Shown here piece by piece: positions 1-7,278 of a stretch of DNA of 39,536 bases. Position numbers and translations under genes: made by a program. The notes beneath the pieces are model-generated. The model was given only the letters and a program-made list of their open reading frames with translations, made no database searches and had not been told where the DNA came from. Every line of letters starts with the position of its first letter. The first letter of the stretch is position 1. Source of the DNA: Niastella sp. (lineage in GTDB: Bacteria; Bacteroidota; Bacteroidia; Chitinophagales; Chitinophagaceae). Where the stretch lies: the NCBI GenBank assembly GCA_017744515.1, contig JAGIBF010000076.1:1-39536 (forward strand), written 5' to 3'.

Positions 1-1400
1 CCACTACTCAGCGTATCATAACGCAAATCATTTTTGGTGGTGGTAAAGGCAAACCGGGCGCCTGCATTCCATTTCCCTTTGCCGATGTTGCCCGAAAGAT
101 CAGCCTGCACTGTGCGGATGAAAATATCATTCTTCAATTGCGTTTTCCAATAGAAAAGCGGATCGCCGGTAAGTGAGTTCCTCGTTTGAATATCCTCCTG
201 TTGCCGGTTGTTGATGCCCACCAGCGAACCTTGAATTTGCAGTTGACCTTTACCAAGCCGGGTGATATAGTTCAGGTTGGCGGCATAATTATCCTGCCCG
301 GGATCGTTGTAGTTATTCGTATTGGTATGCGAGACTACTTTTGTAGCCGAAGAATCTGTTGTATAGAGCGCGTTATACGCATGTGCTTTCCGGTTTACCT
401 GGTAAGCCCTTAACACCATTTCTATCCGGTTATCCTTATTGATGAGGTATTCAGCATCCAGCTGATAATTGAAATTGTTATGGCGGGTAGATATGGGAGT
501 TCTTGTGGTCAGGATATTTTTATTGGCGTGATGCTGTAAAGCACTGTACCGGTAGATCTTGGTGCCACCTGTATATCCCAAACGCGCAGTATAAGTCAGC
601 TTCTTTGTTTTGTAGGTAAGCAGGAAATTGTTTTCCACGTAGGTGTAGGCATTTTGCTGGATGTTAGTGTTCAGATTTCCCCGCCAACCCAATGTTTTAT
701 CCCGTTTCAGTTTGATATCTATGATAGCCTTATGCTCTGCATCATATTGTGCAGAAGGATTGGTGATCAACTCTGCCGACTCGATCATTTCCGGCGACAG
801 ACTGGTGAGGTAGTTCTGTAACTCTTCCGGGCTCATAGGAACAGGTTTGCCGTCGATAAATACGGCCGGCGTAATTCTTCCTGAAAGGAGAAGAGCACCA
901 TCGCCACCTACCTCCAGGCCGGGCACCTTCCTGAATATGTCGAGCGCATTGGTGGCTGTTTTAAAAAAGCGGTTCCCGGCTATATTCATCACCAGCCGGT
1001 CGCCTATACGTTGGAAAGCAGGCTTGCTGCCGTTCACTACTACTTCGTTCAGCAGGTTGGGGTCGGGAGTGAGCAGTACACTGCCCAGCTCCATAACTGG
1101 CTGCACAGGTGGTATCAACGACACCGTTTTGTGCAACGGCTGATAACCAAGGGAAGAAAGTTGAAGCAGGTATTGCCCGTGGGAGATATGAAGGAGTTCA
1201 AACTTGCCGGAGGAATCAGTGATCTGCTCTTTTACCGGTGTGGTATCCCGGGCAGTGACGAGGCGGACGGTCACAAACCCGATGCCCTGTTGGTTGCTGG
1301 CATCGATCACTTTTCCCCTTACAGTTGTCTGGCCCAGGGTCATTAAGTGGCTTCCAAGAAGTAGGCTGACGAATAACCAATTCTTTACCATTGCCTGCAT
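1..1400 (-). CDS. Outer-membrane beta-barrel (TonB-receptor-like) protein, C-terminus cut off by window edge
   Basis: The frame stays open from an ATG at 1400 to the left edge (466 codons), so the C-terminal barrel is missing. The N-terminus (MQAMVKNWLFVSLLLGSHLM...) is a signal peptide ending near a LGQ site. A carboxypeptidase-regulatory-like beta-sandwich follows (about residues 25-105), then a plug-like segment ending in the phrase ITNPSAQYDAEHKAIIDIKL, then alternating polar/aromatic beta strands. The same phrase type (MTNPSSKYDAAGNAGIINIK) occurs in the gene at 17405-19834, so both belong to the CarbopepD_reg plus outer-membrane beta-barrel family seen across Bacteroidota. These are usually annotated as TonB-dependent receptors, but many lack a SusD partner and their ligand is unknown. 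No SusD is adjacent here. A second ATG at 1391 is possible. The substrate cannot be read from the sequence. Confidence 0.88.
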   Translation of the reverse strand, partial: MQAMVKNWLFVSLLLGSHLMTLGQTTVRGKVIDASNQQGIGFVTVRLVTARDTTPVKEQITDSSGKFELLHISHGQYLLQLSSLGYQPLHKTVSLIPPVQPVMELGSVLLTPDPNLLNEVVVNGSKPAFQRIGDRLVMNIAGNRFFKTATNALDIFRKVPGLEVGGDGALLLSGRITPAVFIDGKPVPMSPEELQNYLTSLSPEMIESAELITNPSAQYDAEHKAIIDIKLKRDKTLGWRGNLNTNIQQNAYTYVENNFLLTYKTKKLTYTARLGYTGGTKIYRYSALQHHANKNILTTRTPISTRHNNFNYQLDAEYLINKDNRIEMVLRAYQVNRKAHAYNALYTTDSSATKVVSHTNTNNYNDPGQDNYAANLNYITRLGKGQLQIQGSLVGINNRQQEDIQTRNSLTGDPLFYWKTQLKNDIFIRTVQADLSGNIGKGKWNAGARFAFTTTKNDLRYDTLSS

Positions 1401-1403
1401 TTG

Positions 1404-1424
1404 TTGTGCTTTTGCACAAACCTA
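1404..1424 (-). promoter_or_regulatory. Leader hairpin and -7-like element before the outer-membrane protein gene
   Basis: On the minus strand TAGGTTTG (1417-1424) matches the Bacteroidota -7 consensus TAnnTTTG. It is followed at once by a perfect inverted repeat TTGTGC-AAAA-GCACAA (1404-1419) that ends 3 bases before the ATG at 1400. No -33 TTG was found at 17-23 bases. The inverted repeat could be an operator or a leader hairpin limiting translation. Inference from sequence only. Confidence 0.35.
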
Positions 1425-1467
1425 ACAGGCAGGCCAACTGATGAGGTATGGCTTTATGAAATCAGGC

Positions 1468-1489
1468 GTACGGTTTTATAAAACCGTAC
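1468..1489. promoter_or_regulatory. Perfect 22-bp palindrome between AraC and outer-membrane protein genes
   Basis: Two 11-base arms (GTACGGTTTTA and TAAAACCGTAC) abut with no spacer. The site lies 34 bases after the stop of the minus-strand AraC gene and 68 bases before the start of the outer-membrane protein gene. With no loop it suits a dimeric-protein operator better than a terminator, although a cruciform or transcript hairpin with a TATA tip could also end AraC transcription. Confidence 0.5.
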
Positions 1490-1523
1490 TGTTTGAAAGA
1501 AAACCATGCAGATTGTCAATAGA

Positions 1524-2606
1524 TTATTCAGGATTGTTTTTTGTTATGCCTTCCTTGAAAAGAGCGGGCGTAGTATCGGTCACTTTCTTAAAGGCGGTAT
1601 AGAAAGTGGATTTCGAGTTGTAGCCTACCTCATATCCGATGGCTTCAAAGGTGAGGCGACTGTCGGTAGTGATCAGTTTGCAAGCTTCCCGGATACGGTA
1701 TTCGTTGATATAAGTAGAAAAGCTTTTGCCAAGATTGTCATTGAGCAGCTGCGACAGTTGGTGAGTCGTAATATTGATCTTCTGGGCAAGGTCGTTGAGC
1801 TTAAGATTGGGATCTTTGTAAAGGTCTCTATCGGTGATGGCCTTTTCAAGCCTGGTTATCCATACCTGCGCATCATTGTCGGTGATCCTCCTTTTCTCGC
1901 TTTTGCCTGGCTTGTCCGCTGCCATCATTGGTGCCGCCATTCCCTTATTGGTGCCTGACCCATAGAAGAAAACACTGAGATATAAAAAGAAGGAAAACGA
2001 GATAGGGCCGGTCATGCATATATTGTGTATGATGCCAGTCAGGATCAGCAGATAAGTGAGCAGGATAATGCTGTTGCCGGCATATACCAGCAGCCAGAAT
2101 TTCTCAGTGGCTTTTAGACCGGAAGGTTGATTGAGAAATGTTTTAAGCGTGTCTTTAAATAGAAACCCTGTAGCAATAACATAAGCTATCCATTGCCCGT
2201 AGATCACAGGCGTTAAGATCTTATTCCATACCCAGGGGGAGCTTTGAAAGGGGAACAACACACCCACAAGTGCAATAAACCCGAGTTGAATGCCCCAGCC
2301 CCATTTCCAGGAAGCAGGAATTTGAGATACCTGGGTAAATTGAGATTTGGAGAAATAATACAACGAAGGACCGATGAGAAAGCAGGCCGAAAAACCTATC
2401 TGGCAATAGATCCTGGGCAGGTCGGTATTAAAATACAGGAACACAGCGTGCGTCACCCGGATGCAAAGCGCCAGCAGCAGCAAGCCAAGGAAAAAGGCCG
2501 ACACAGACCGCACCTTTTTACCCGCAAAAAGATAAATGGTGAGTACCAGCCCATTGAAGGCGCCCAACAGGCTGATAAAAAACAGTATTTGCTGACCGAT
2601 ACTCAT
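1524..2606 (-). CDS. AraC-family regulator with multi-helix membrane N-terminus
   Basis: This 360-residue protein has about seven hydrophobic helices in its first 215 residues (for example MSIGQQILFFISLLGAFNGL, the FFLGLLLLAL stretch and a WIAYVIATGF stretch). A short charged linker (about 216-235) leads to a C-terminal AraC/XylS double helix-turn-helix (about 250-355: LNDLAQKINITTHQLSQLLN and FEAIGYEVGYNSKSTFYTAFKK). This layout is common in Bacteroidota, where the membrane part presumably senses a signal and the DNA-binding part stays cytoplasmic. ATG 2606 is preferred over a TTG three codons upstream. It is divergent from the esterase at 2687 and upstream of the outer-membrane protein gene, so either may be its target. 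The ligand is unknown. Confidence 0.88.
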   Translation of the reverse strand: MSIGQQILFFISLLGAFNGLVLTIYLFAGKKVRSVSAFFLGLLLLALCIRVTHAVFLYFNTDLPRIYCQIGFSACFLIGPSLYYFSKSQFTQVSQIPASWKWGWGIQLGFIALVGVLFPFQSSPWVWNKILTPVIYGQWIAYVIATGFLFKDTLKTFLNQPSGLKATEKFWLLVYAGNSIILLTYLLILTGIIHNICMTGPISFSFFLYLSVFFYGSGTNKGMAAPMMAADKPGKSEKRRITDNDAQVWITRLEKAITDRDLYKDPNLKLNDLAQKINITTHQLSQLLNDNLGKSFSTYINEYRIREACKLITTDSRLTFEAIGYEVGYNSKSTFYTAFKKVTDTTPALFKEGITKNNPE

Positions 2607-2623
2607 GATTGCCAAAAAGGGAA

Positions 2624-2641
2624 CTTAAATAAAAATTTAAG
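2624..2641. promoter_or_regulatory. Inverted repeat in divergent AraC/esterase promoter region
   Basis: CTTAAAT-AAAA-ATTTAAG is a perfect 7-bp-arm inverted repeat in the 80-bp divergent spacer. It lies 17 bases from the AraC start and 45 from the esterase start. A TAAAATTTG string (close to TAnnTTTG but one base too long) precedes the esterase ATG. The site could be an operator shared by both promoters, but AT-rich repeats also arise by chance. Confidence 0.3.
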
Positions 2642-2686
2642 ACAAATTACGCGGAATAAAGGTTACTATTCTTAAAATTTGTACGT

Positions 2687-3514
2687 ATGAAAAAGATCCT
2701 CCTCCTGCTGCTCTTAACGAGTGCTTGCTATGCCCGGGCCCAACAACAATATGTTACCGAAAAAGATATAAACTATTATGAAGATGCGGCCAGTAAGAAA
2801 GACGCTTATATAACATCCCAATGCAAGCTGGATTTTTATTATCCCAAAGGAGCTACCAACTATGCCACGATTGTATGGTTTCATGGCGGCGGGCTTACCG
2901 GTGGCAGTAAGGCAATACCCAAAGCGCTGATGGATAAAGGGTATGCAGTAATAGCAGTGGGGTATCGGTTTTCACCCAAAGTAACCGCACCGGCTTATAT
3001 TGAGGATGCAGCGGCAGCAGTGGCCTGGGTATATAAACACATTGGACAGTATGGAGGTAGCACTGGCCTTATCTTTTTATCGGGCCATTCCGCAGGCGGC
3101 TACCTCGACCTGATGATCACGCTGGATAAATCATACCTGCAACGATACAATATCGATGCGAATACCATTGCAGGGATCATTCCCTTCAGCCCGCAGGTAA
3201 TTACCCATTTCACTATTCGAAAGGAACAAGGTATTAAGGATACACAACCCACCATCGACAAATATGCACCATTGTATCATGTACGGGCCGATGCGCCGCC
3301 CCTGCTGCTCATCACGGGCGACCGCGAAATGGAAATGCTCGGCCGCTACGAAGAGAATGCCTACATGAACCGTATGATGCAGTTGGCAGGACACAAAGCT
3401 ACCAGGCTCTATGAACTGGACGGCTTCAATCACGGCAACATGCCCGAACCTGCTTTCCCATTGTTGCTACAGGAAGTGGCTACCATCACTAAGAAAATAC
3501 AGGAAAAGAAATAG
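2687..3514 (+). CDS. Secreted alpha/beta-hydrolase (HSL/BD-FAE-like esterase)
   Basis: This 275-residue protein begins with a signal peptide (MKKILLLLLLTSACYARAQ). It has the oxyanion motif HGGG at 66-69, the nucleophile elbow GHSAG with Ser135, a probable acid Asp212 (TGDRE) and a probable base His249 (NHG). That order matches small esterases and deacylases of the hormone-sensitive-lipase/carboxylesterase type, including bacterial feruloyl- and acetyl-esterase relatives. It should hydrolyse an ester in the periplasm or outside the cell; the substrate is not evident. It is divergent from the membrane AraC gene, which may control it, and its stop lies 7 bases from the convergent ABC gene. Confidence 0.85.
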   Translation: MKKILLLLLLTSACYARAQQQYVTEKDINYYEDAASKKDAYITSQCKLDFYYPKGATNYATIVWFHGGGLTGGSKAIPKALMDKGYAVIAVGYRFSPKVTAPAYIEDAAAAVAWVYKHIGQYGGSTGLIFLSGHSAGGYLDLMITLDKSYLQRYNIDANTIAGIIPFSPQVITHFTIRKEQGIKDTQPTIDKYAPLYHVRADAPPLLLITGDREMEMLGRYEENAYMNRMMQLAGHKATRLYELDGFNHGNMPEPAFPLLLQEVATITKKIQEKK

Positions 3515-3521
3515 TTCACTA

Positions 3522-4514
3522 TTACAAATACCAAAGCGCTCCAGGCTGCAACGAAAGATAAACAGTATCGCCTGTATTGATAGTTGACTGTGTTGTTTTC
3601 ACAAGAAGTTTGTGTTTACCGGTCACAACATTTACTTCATAATAACTACCGTAATAATGAATAGCTTTTACAGCGGCAGCAACTGTGCCCGATGCATGTG
3701 TAGTAGAAAGTAGCAGGTCTTCAGGCCGTGCAAAAAGTTTTGCAGACCGTTTGGCCGACGCTGCCCGACCCTCAACGAGGATGGCTCCTGTTATTGTTGG
3801 AGGCAGCAGGTTATAATCGCCAAAGAGCCCGGCTACGTATTCATTCACCGGTTGCTGATAGATCTGTTGAGGAGTACCTTGCTGTATTACCTGACCATCC
3901 TTCATCACGAGTATTTCATCCGCCCAGGAAAGTGTGTCCAGTGGATCGTGGGATACCATGATACAGCTGATCTTCAATTTCGACCCTATGTCGCGGATAA
4001 CTGATTTGAGCAATTTCTTATGCACCATATCGGTATTGGAAAATGGCTCGTCCAGTAACAACAGGCGAGGGGAGGTGATGAGCAGCTTGGCCAGAGCAAT
4101 TCGTTGTCTTTCGCCACCAGACAACTGGTTGGTCCTTCTTTTGAGGAGGTGGTCGATCTGGCAAATTTCGTATAGAGAGGCGCCTGCTTCATCGGTCAGC
4201 AGATTGGCATATTCCAATACCTGTTCTACGCGCAGGTTGTTGGGCAGTTCAAAATGCTGTGAGAGATATACAATGCCGGGATGGCCGGGTATGAGTTTAT
4301 CGGCCGGGCCAATAATCTTCTTCCCCTCAAACAATACCTGCCCTGCATCCGGCTCTGTCAGCCCGGCAATGATCTTCATCAAAGTGCTTTTTCCTGAACC
4401 GGTTTCTCCCGCTATGGCGATCTTTTGGAACTTCTGTTGGGTAAAACTGATACGCTTAAGCTCAAATCCTCTTTCGTCCTTTTTCGATATACCGGATACA
4501 TTTAATAAGTGCAT
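3522..4514 (-). CDS. ABC transporter ATP-binding protein with C-terminal TOBE-like region, no permease nearby
   Basis: The 330-residue protein has a full nucleotide-binding domain: Walker A GETGSGKST (36-44), Q-loop Gln86, signature LSGGE (131-135), Walker B LLLLDEP (151-157) and switch His189. About 90 C-terminal residues after a proline-rich hinge look like the TOBE domain of importers in the PotA/FbpC/ModC/MalK group. Importers of this type need membrane and binding-protein partners, and none lie in the window, so this ATPase either works with a permease elsewhere or has another role. It follows the Gfo/Idh/MocA gene by 46 bases on the same strand and is convergent with the esterase. The substrate cannot be assigned. 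Confidence 0.87.
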   Translation of the reverse strand: MHLLNVSGISKKDERGFELKRISFTQQKFQKIAIAGETGSGKSTLMKIIAGLTEPDAGQVLFEGKKIIGPADKLIPGHPGIVYLSQHFELPNNLRVEQVLEYANLLTDEAGASLYEICQIDHLLKRRTNQLSGGERQRIALAKLLITSPRLLLLDEPFSNTDMVHKKLLKSVIRDIGSKLKISCIMVSHDPLDTLSWADEILVMKDGQVIQQGTPQQIYQQPVNEYVAGLFGDYNLLPPTITGAILVEGRAASAKRSAKLFARPEDLLLSTTHASGTVAAAVKAIHYYGSYYEVNVVTGKHKLLVKTTQSTINTGDTVYLSLQPGALWYL

Positions 4515-4543
4515 GTCGTGAACAGGGAGCTTTATTCCCCGGG

Positions 4544-4551
4544 CAAAAGTA
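4544..4551 (-). promoter_or_regulatory. -7-like promoter element for the ABC ATPase gene
   Basis: TACTTTTG on the minus strand is an exact TAnnTTTG match 29 bases upstream of the ATG at 4514. No -33 TTG was found at the usual distance, which would fall inside the upstream gene. It would let the ATPase be transcribed independently of the oxidoreductase gene. Confidence 0.35.
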
Positions 4552-4560
4552 AGTATTGTT

Positions 4561-5637
4561 TTAAAGCTTCACTTTTTTACCCGTGCGGGCCGATTCTTTC
4601 GCTGCCTCGAGAATTTTTACTACGATCATGTTATTGGGCAAAGCATAGAGCCCATCAGGAGCTACGGTGATCTTGCCATGCACTACATCGGCGAGGTATT
4701 TGAATGGGTCTTCGTAGACGGGTATATCCTGAGCAGTAACCTGCCGGTTGGTCACTTTGTTGCCTTGCCTTAATACCAGCGTTTTGCTGTCAGGGGCAAA
4801 AATGTATCCTTTCTCACCATAAACTTCCATGTCTTTGCGATTGTAAGGCCAGTTCCAGGATGCCTGGATGATACATTGAGCATCTGGATAATCCACAATG
4901 ATAGTGGCGTCGTCGTCGACCTTGGGATAGATCTGCGGTTTGTATTGGCGGGTAACAGCTGTTACGGCAATGGGTTGCTGACCCTTCATCAGGTGCGTCA
5001 TGAGGTTGGCGCCATAGCAACCAAAATCTACCAAGGCGCCGGCGCCGTTCAACACGGGGTCGGTGAGCCAGGCCAGGAATTCCGGCCCGCAGCCGATTTC
5101 TTTGGGGCCCTGATGACCGTCATGAATAACAGTTTTACGGATGCGTCCCGTATAGTTGCTGTCCAATGCGAGTTGAACGGTCTTTGCAACAGAAGGATAC
5201 CAGCTTGTTTCGTAATCGGTGAGCAGGTGGATATTGTGTTTCCCGGCAAGGGCTTCCATCTTGCGGGCATGTTCTACACTTACCGCAAGTGGCTTTTCAA
5301 CCATCACATGGATGCCACGGGGCGCGCAGGCTTCCACTACTTCAAGGTGACTGTAAATAGAGCCGAATGCAACAACGGCATCGGGTTTCACGGCATCGAG
5401 CATCTTGCCGAGGTCGGTATATACGATAGAAGGAGAGAATCCATATCTTTTCGATTGGCGGTTGACCAGTGCCGTATCCTTTTCACACACACCTACGAGC
5501 TGTATATTTTCCTTGTCTTTGTATCCCAATATCCACGTGGAATGTCCATGAGCGGTTCCTGCTACGGCTACTTTCAGAGGCTGTGCCCAGGCAGCAAGGC
5601 TGCTGCATATCAGTGCTAAAAAGATAAATGTACGCAT
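4561..5637 (-). CDS. Secreted Gfo/Idh/MocA-family oxidoreductase
   Basis: A 358-residue protein with an N-terminal signal peptide (MRTFIFLALICSSLAAWAQ) directly before the Rossmann motif KVAVAGTAHGHSTW. The family EKP signature (MVEKPLAVSVEHARKME) follows near residue 120, and the C-terminal alpha/beta domain contains GAGALVDFGCYG. Gfo/Idh/MocA enzymes are NAD(P)-dependent and act mostly on sugars and inositols; exported forms occur in Bacteroidota and usually keep their cofactor bound. ATG 5637 is chosen because it puts the signal peptide at the terminus. In-frame ATGs at 5688 and 5724 would add 17 or 29 residues before it. The downstream ABC gene may be co-transcribed. The substrate is unknown. 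Confidence 0.85.
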   Translation of the reverse strand: MRTFIFLALICSSLAAWAQPLKVAVAGTAHGHSTWILGYKDKENIQLVGVCEKDTALVNRQSKRYGFSPSIVYTDLGKMLDAVKPDAVVAFGSIYSHLEVVEACAPRGIHVMVEKPLAVSVEHARKMEALAGKHNIHLLTDYETSWYPSVAKTVQLALDSNYTGRIRKTVIHDGHQGPKEIGCGPEFLAWLTDPVLNGAGALVDFGCYGANLMTHLMKGQQPIAVTAVTRQYKPQIYPKVDDDATIIVDYPDAQCIIQASWNWPYNRKDMEVYGEKGYIFAPDSKTLVLRQGNKVTNRQVTAQDIPVYEDPFKYLADVVHGKITVAPDGLYALPNNMIVVKILEAAKESARTGKKVKL

Positions 5638-5765
5638 GCCTAAAGATAAACGTTTTTTCAGTGTTGCTTCAGGCAGCTGCGTACTCATTAAATTAAAAGT
5701 GTTGCATAGAAACAAAACACCCATGTATTGCCTCAGTAATGGCAGTACATGGGTGCTGTTTTTCC

Positions 5766-6506
5766 TTATCCATTCAAGGCTGCTAACGCCTGGGCAGGAG
5801 AAGAGAGGTACAATTTATAAAGATCGGCAGTTCCGCCTACATGGATTTCATACTCATCATTTTGGAAAGCATCGATAAAAGCGTCCGCTACTGCAGAAGC
5901 GGGAATGCCTTTGCTGCCACCAATTTCATGGGAGAATTCAGTATCTACCAGCGGAGGCATCAATTCAAACACTTTCACATTGCCGGTTCTGGCGAGGTCA
6001 ACGCGCAGTGATTGTGAATAAGAGTGCAACGCTGCTTTGCTGGCGCTATACGAAGGAAGTATATGGTTGGGAGCGAAGGCCACGATCGAAGTCACGTTTA
6101 CGATAGCTGCCTCAGGTTGCTTTTGCAGTAGCGGGAGCAGCTTTTCGTTGAGCCTGATCACAGAGAAATAGTTCGTTTGAAATTCATCCACGCCTTTGTC
6201 AAACGCGTTGACACCTTGCTCTGTCAGTTTGTATACCAACGCACGACCTGCATTGTTGATCACCACGTTCAATGTCGGGAATTCTTTTTCTATCCTGGCC
6301 ACCAAAGCATCTACATCTTTTTCGTCGGCCACATCCGATACAATACCCGTAGTGTTTTTCAATTGAGCCACCGCTTTTTGCAAGCGCTCTTTATTCCGGC
6401 CGGTGATGATCACATGATTGCCGTTTGCTGTCAGTTGTTTCGCTATGGCGAAGCCGATACCGGCAGAACCGCCGGTTATCAATACTGTGTTGTTACTGAG
6501 TTTCAT
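5766..6506 (-). CDS. Short-chain dehydrogenase/reductase (DltE-like SDR)
   Basis: The 246-residue protein has the classical SDR features: cofactor motif TGGSAGIG (11-18), NNAG (84-87), catalytic Ser140 and Tyr153-x-x-x-Lys157 (YSASK). It is a cytoplasmic NAD(P)-dependent oxidoreductase, with sequence style close to the DltE/YkvO-like SDRs often paired with TetR repressors. The TetR gene ends 64 bases upstream on the same strand, and a copy of the TetR operator lies in that gap, so repression by the adjacent TetR is likely. The inducer is probably the SDR substrate or a related electrophile. No signal peptide or membrane segment is seen. Confidence 0.9.
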   Translation of the reverse strand: MKLSNNTVLITGGSAGIGFAIAKQLTANGNHVIITGRNKERLQKAVAQLKNTTGIVSDVADEKDVDALVARIEKEFPTLNVVINNAGRALVYKLTEQGVNAFDKGVDEFQTNYFSVIRLNEKLLPLLQKQPEAAIVNVTSIVAFAPNHILPSYSASKAALHSYSQSLRVDLARTGNVKVFELMPPLVDTEFSHEIGGSKGIPASAVADAFIDAFQNDEYEIHVGGTADLYKLYLSSPAQALAALNG

Positions 6507-6528
6507 TTTTTACTTTTTTATTATTGGG

Positions 6529-6560
6529 TGTATATACCAATCGGTATATGAATAAGCAAA
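6529..6560 (-). promoter_or_regulatory. SDR promoter with embedded TetR operator
   Basis: On the minus strand TTTG (6557-6560) is followed after 20 bases by TATATACA (6529-6536), a weak version of the -7 consensus. In between and overlapping the -7 lies TATACCGATTGGTATA (6533-6548), one base different from the perfect palindrome before the tetR-like gene. Adding the flanking pair makes an 18-bp dyad with one mismatch. The arrangement suggests repression by blocking RNA polymerase. Confidence 0.65.
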
Positions 6561-6570
6561 AAAAAGGCGA

Positions 6571-7173
6571 TCAGGTAACGGATATAGCATTCACCAGGTC
6601 TTTTACACCTTCAAGCGCGGTATCGAGGTAAGCAGGTTTGTTCATTGTCTTACCCAGCAAGATACTTCCTTCTACAAGTGCTATGATCGTCAGCGCTGTT
6701 TTCTCCGGGTTGGTATCCTTCTTGAATTCTTTGGCGGCGATACCATTATGAATGATGGTTTCAATCTCTTTTTTCATGTCGGAAATAGCCTTGGCCACTT
6801 TCTTCCGCAGCGGTTCAAAAGTATCGTCCGATTCTGTACCTGCATTCAGCAACGGGCATCCCCCTTCTATAAAAGGTTGTTTGGCGGTACTGCAGAAGGC
6901 GGTGGCAAACACCAGCAGCTTTTCTTTGTTAGTGTCAGCTTTATTGATCAGTTGAGCAATTATCTTATCGCGGTGTGCGATGGTATAATCGAATACAGCG
7001 AGTGCCACTTCTTCTTTATTCTCGAAATTCCCATAGATGCTTCCCTTGGTAAGTTTGGTAGCCTCCGTAAGATCAGATAACGAAGTACCCGCATACCCCT
7101 TGGTATTGAATATGCCGGCAGTGGTCTCTATGATGAACCGGCGGGTCTCTTCTGATCTGGGAGTGAACTTCAT
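6571..7173 (-). CDS. TetR/AcrR-family transcriptional repressor
   Basis: A 200-residue regulator with the N-terminal TetR helix-turn-helix (TRRFIIETTAGIFNTKGYAG, LSDLTEATKLTKGSIYGNFE) and an all-helical ligand-binding part containing FIEGGCPLLNAGTESDD, typical of the group often labelled TetR_C/YfiR-like. ATG 7173 is chosen. A TTG at 7209 would extend the reading frame through the operator and promoter, which argues against it. The -7 element ends only 4 bases before this ATG, so the mRNA may have almost no leader. A perfect 16-bp palindrome overlaps its own promoter and a near copy precedes the SDR gene, implying autoregulation and control of the SDR. Confidence 0.9.
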   Translation of the reverse strand: MKFTPRSEETRRFIIETTAGIFNTKGYAGTSLSDLTEATKLTKGSIYGNFENKEEVALAVFDYTIAHRDKIIAQLINKADTNKEKLLVFATAFCSTAKQPFIEGGCPLLNAGTESDDTFEPLRKKVAKAISDMKKEIETIIHNGIAAKEFKKDTNPEKTALTIIALVEGSILLGKTMNKPAYLDTALEGVKDLVNAISVT

Positions 7174-7177
7174 GATG

Positions 7178-7210
7178 CAAATATACCGATCGGTATACGG
7201 GCTTTCCAAA
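7178..7210 (-). promoter_or_regulatory. tetR-like gene promoter with perfect 16-bp operator
   Basis: On the minus strand TTTG (7207-7210), a 21-base spacer and TATATTTG (7178-7185, exact TAnnTTTG) form a full Bacteroidota-type promoter. The perfect palindrome TATACCGATCGGTATA (7182-7197) overlaps the -7 and fills much of the spacer. The start codon lies 4 bases downstream of the -7 element, pointing to a very short or absent 5' leader. Confidence 0.7.
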
Positions 7211-7278
7211 TATTCCGGCCTTTATTTTTCAAACGTTTTGTTAAAGAGTCTGAGTTCGTATATCTGACCTCATACCTC

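Noticed and set aside
1506..1958. 150-codon plus-strand open frame inside the AraC gene
   Set aside because: It mirrors the AraC helix-turn-helix coding sequence on the other strand and has no domain features.
4876..5619. 247-codon plus-strand open frame inside the Gfo/Idh/MocA gene
   Set aside because: Antisense to a well-supported oxidoreductase; no family resemblance.
7174..7209. TTG start at 7209 for the TetR protein
   Set aside because: The extension would translate the operator and promoter; ATG 7173 starts just before the HTH.
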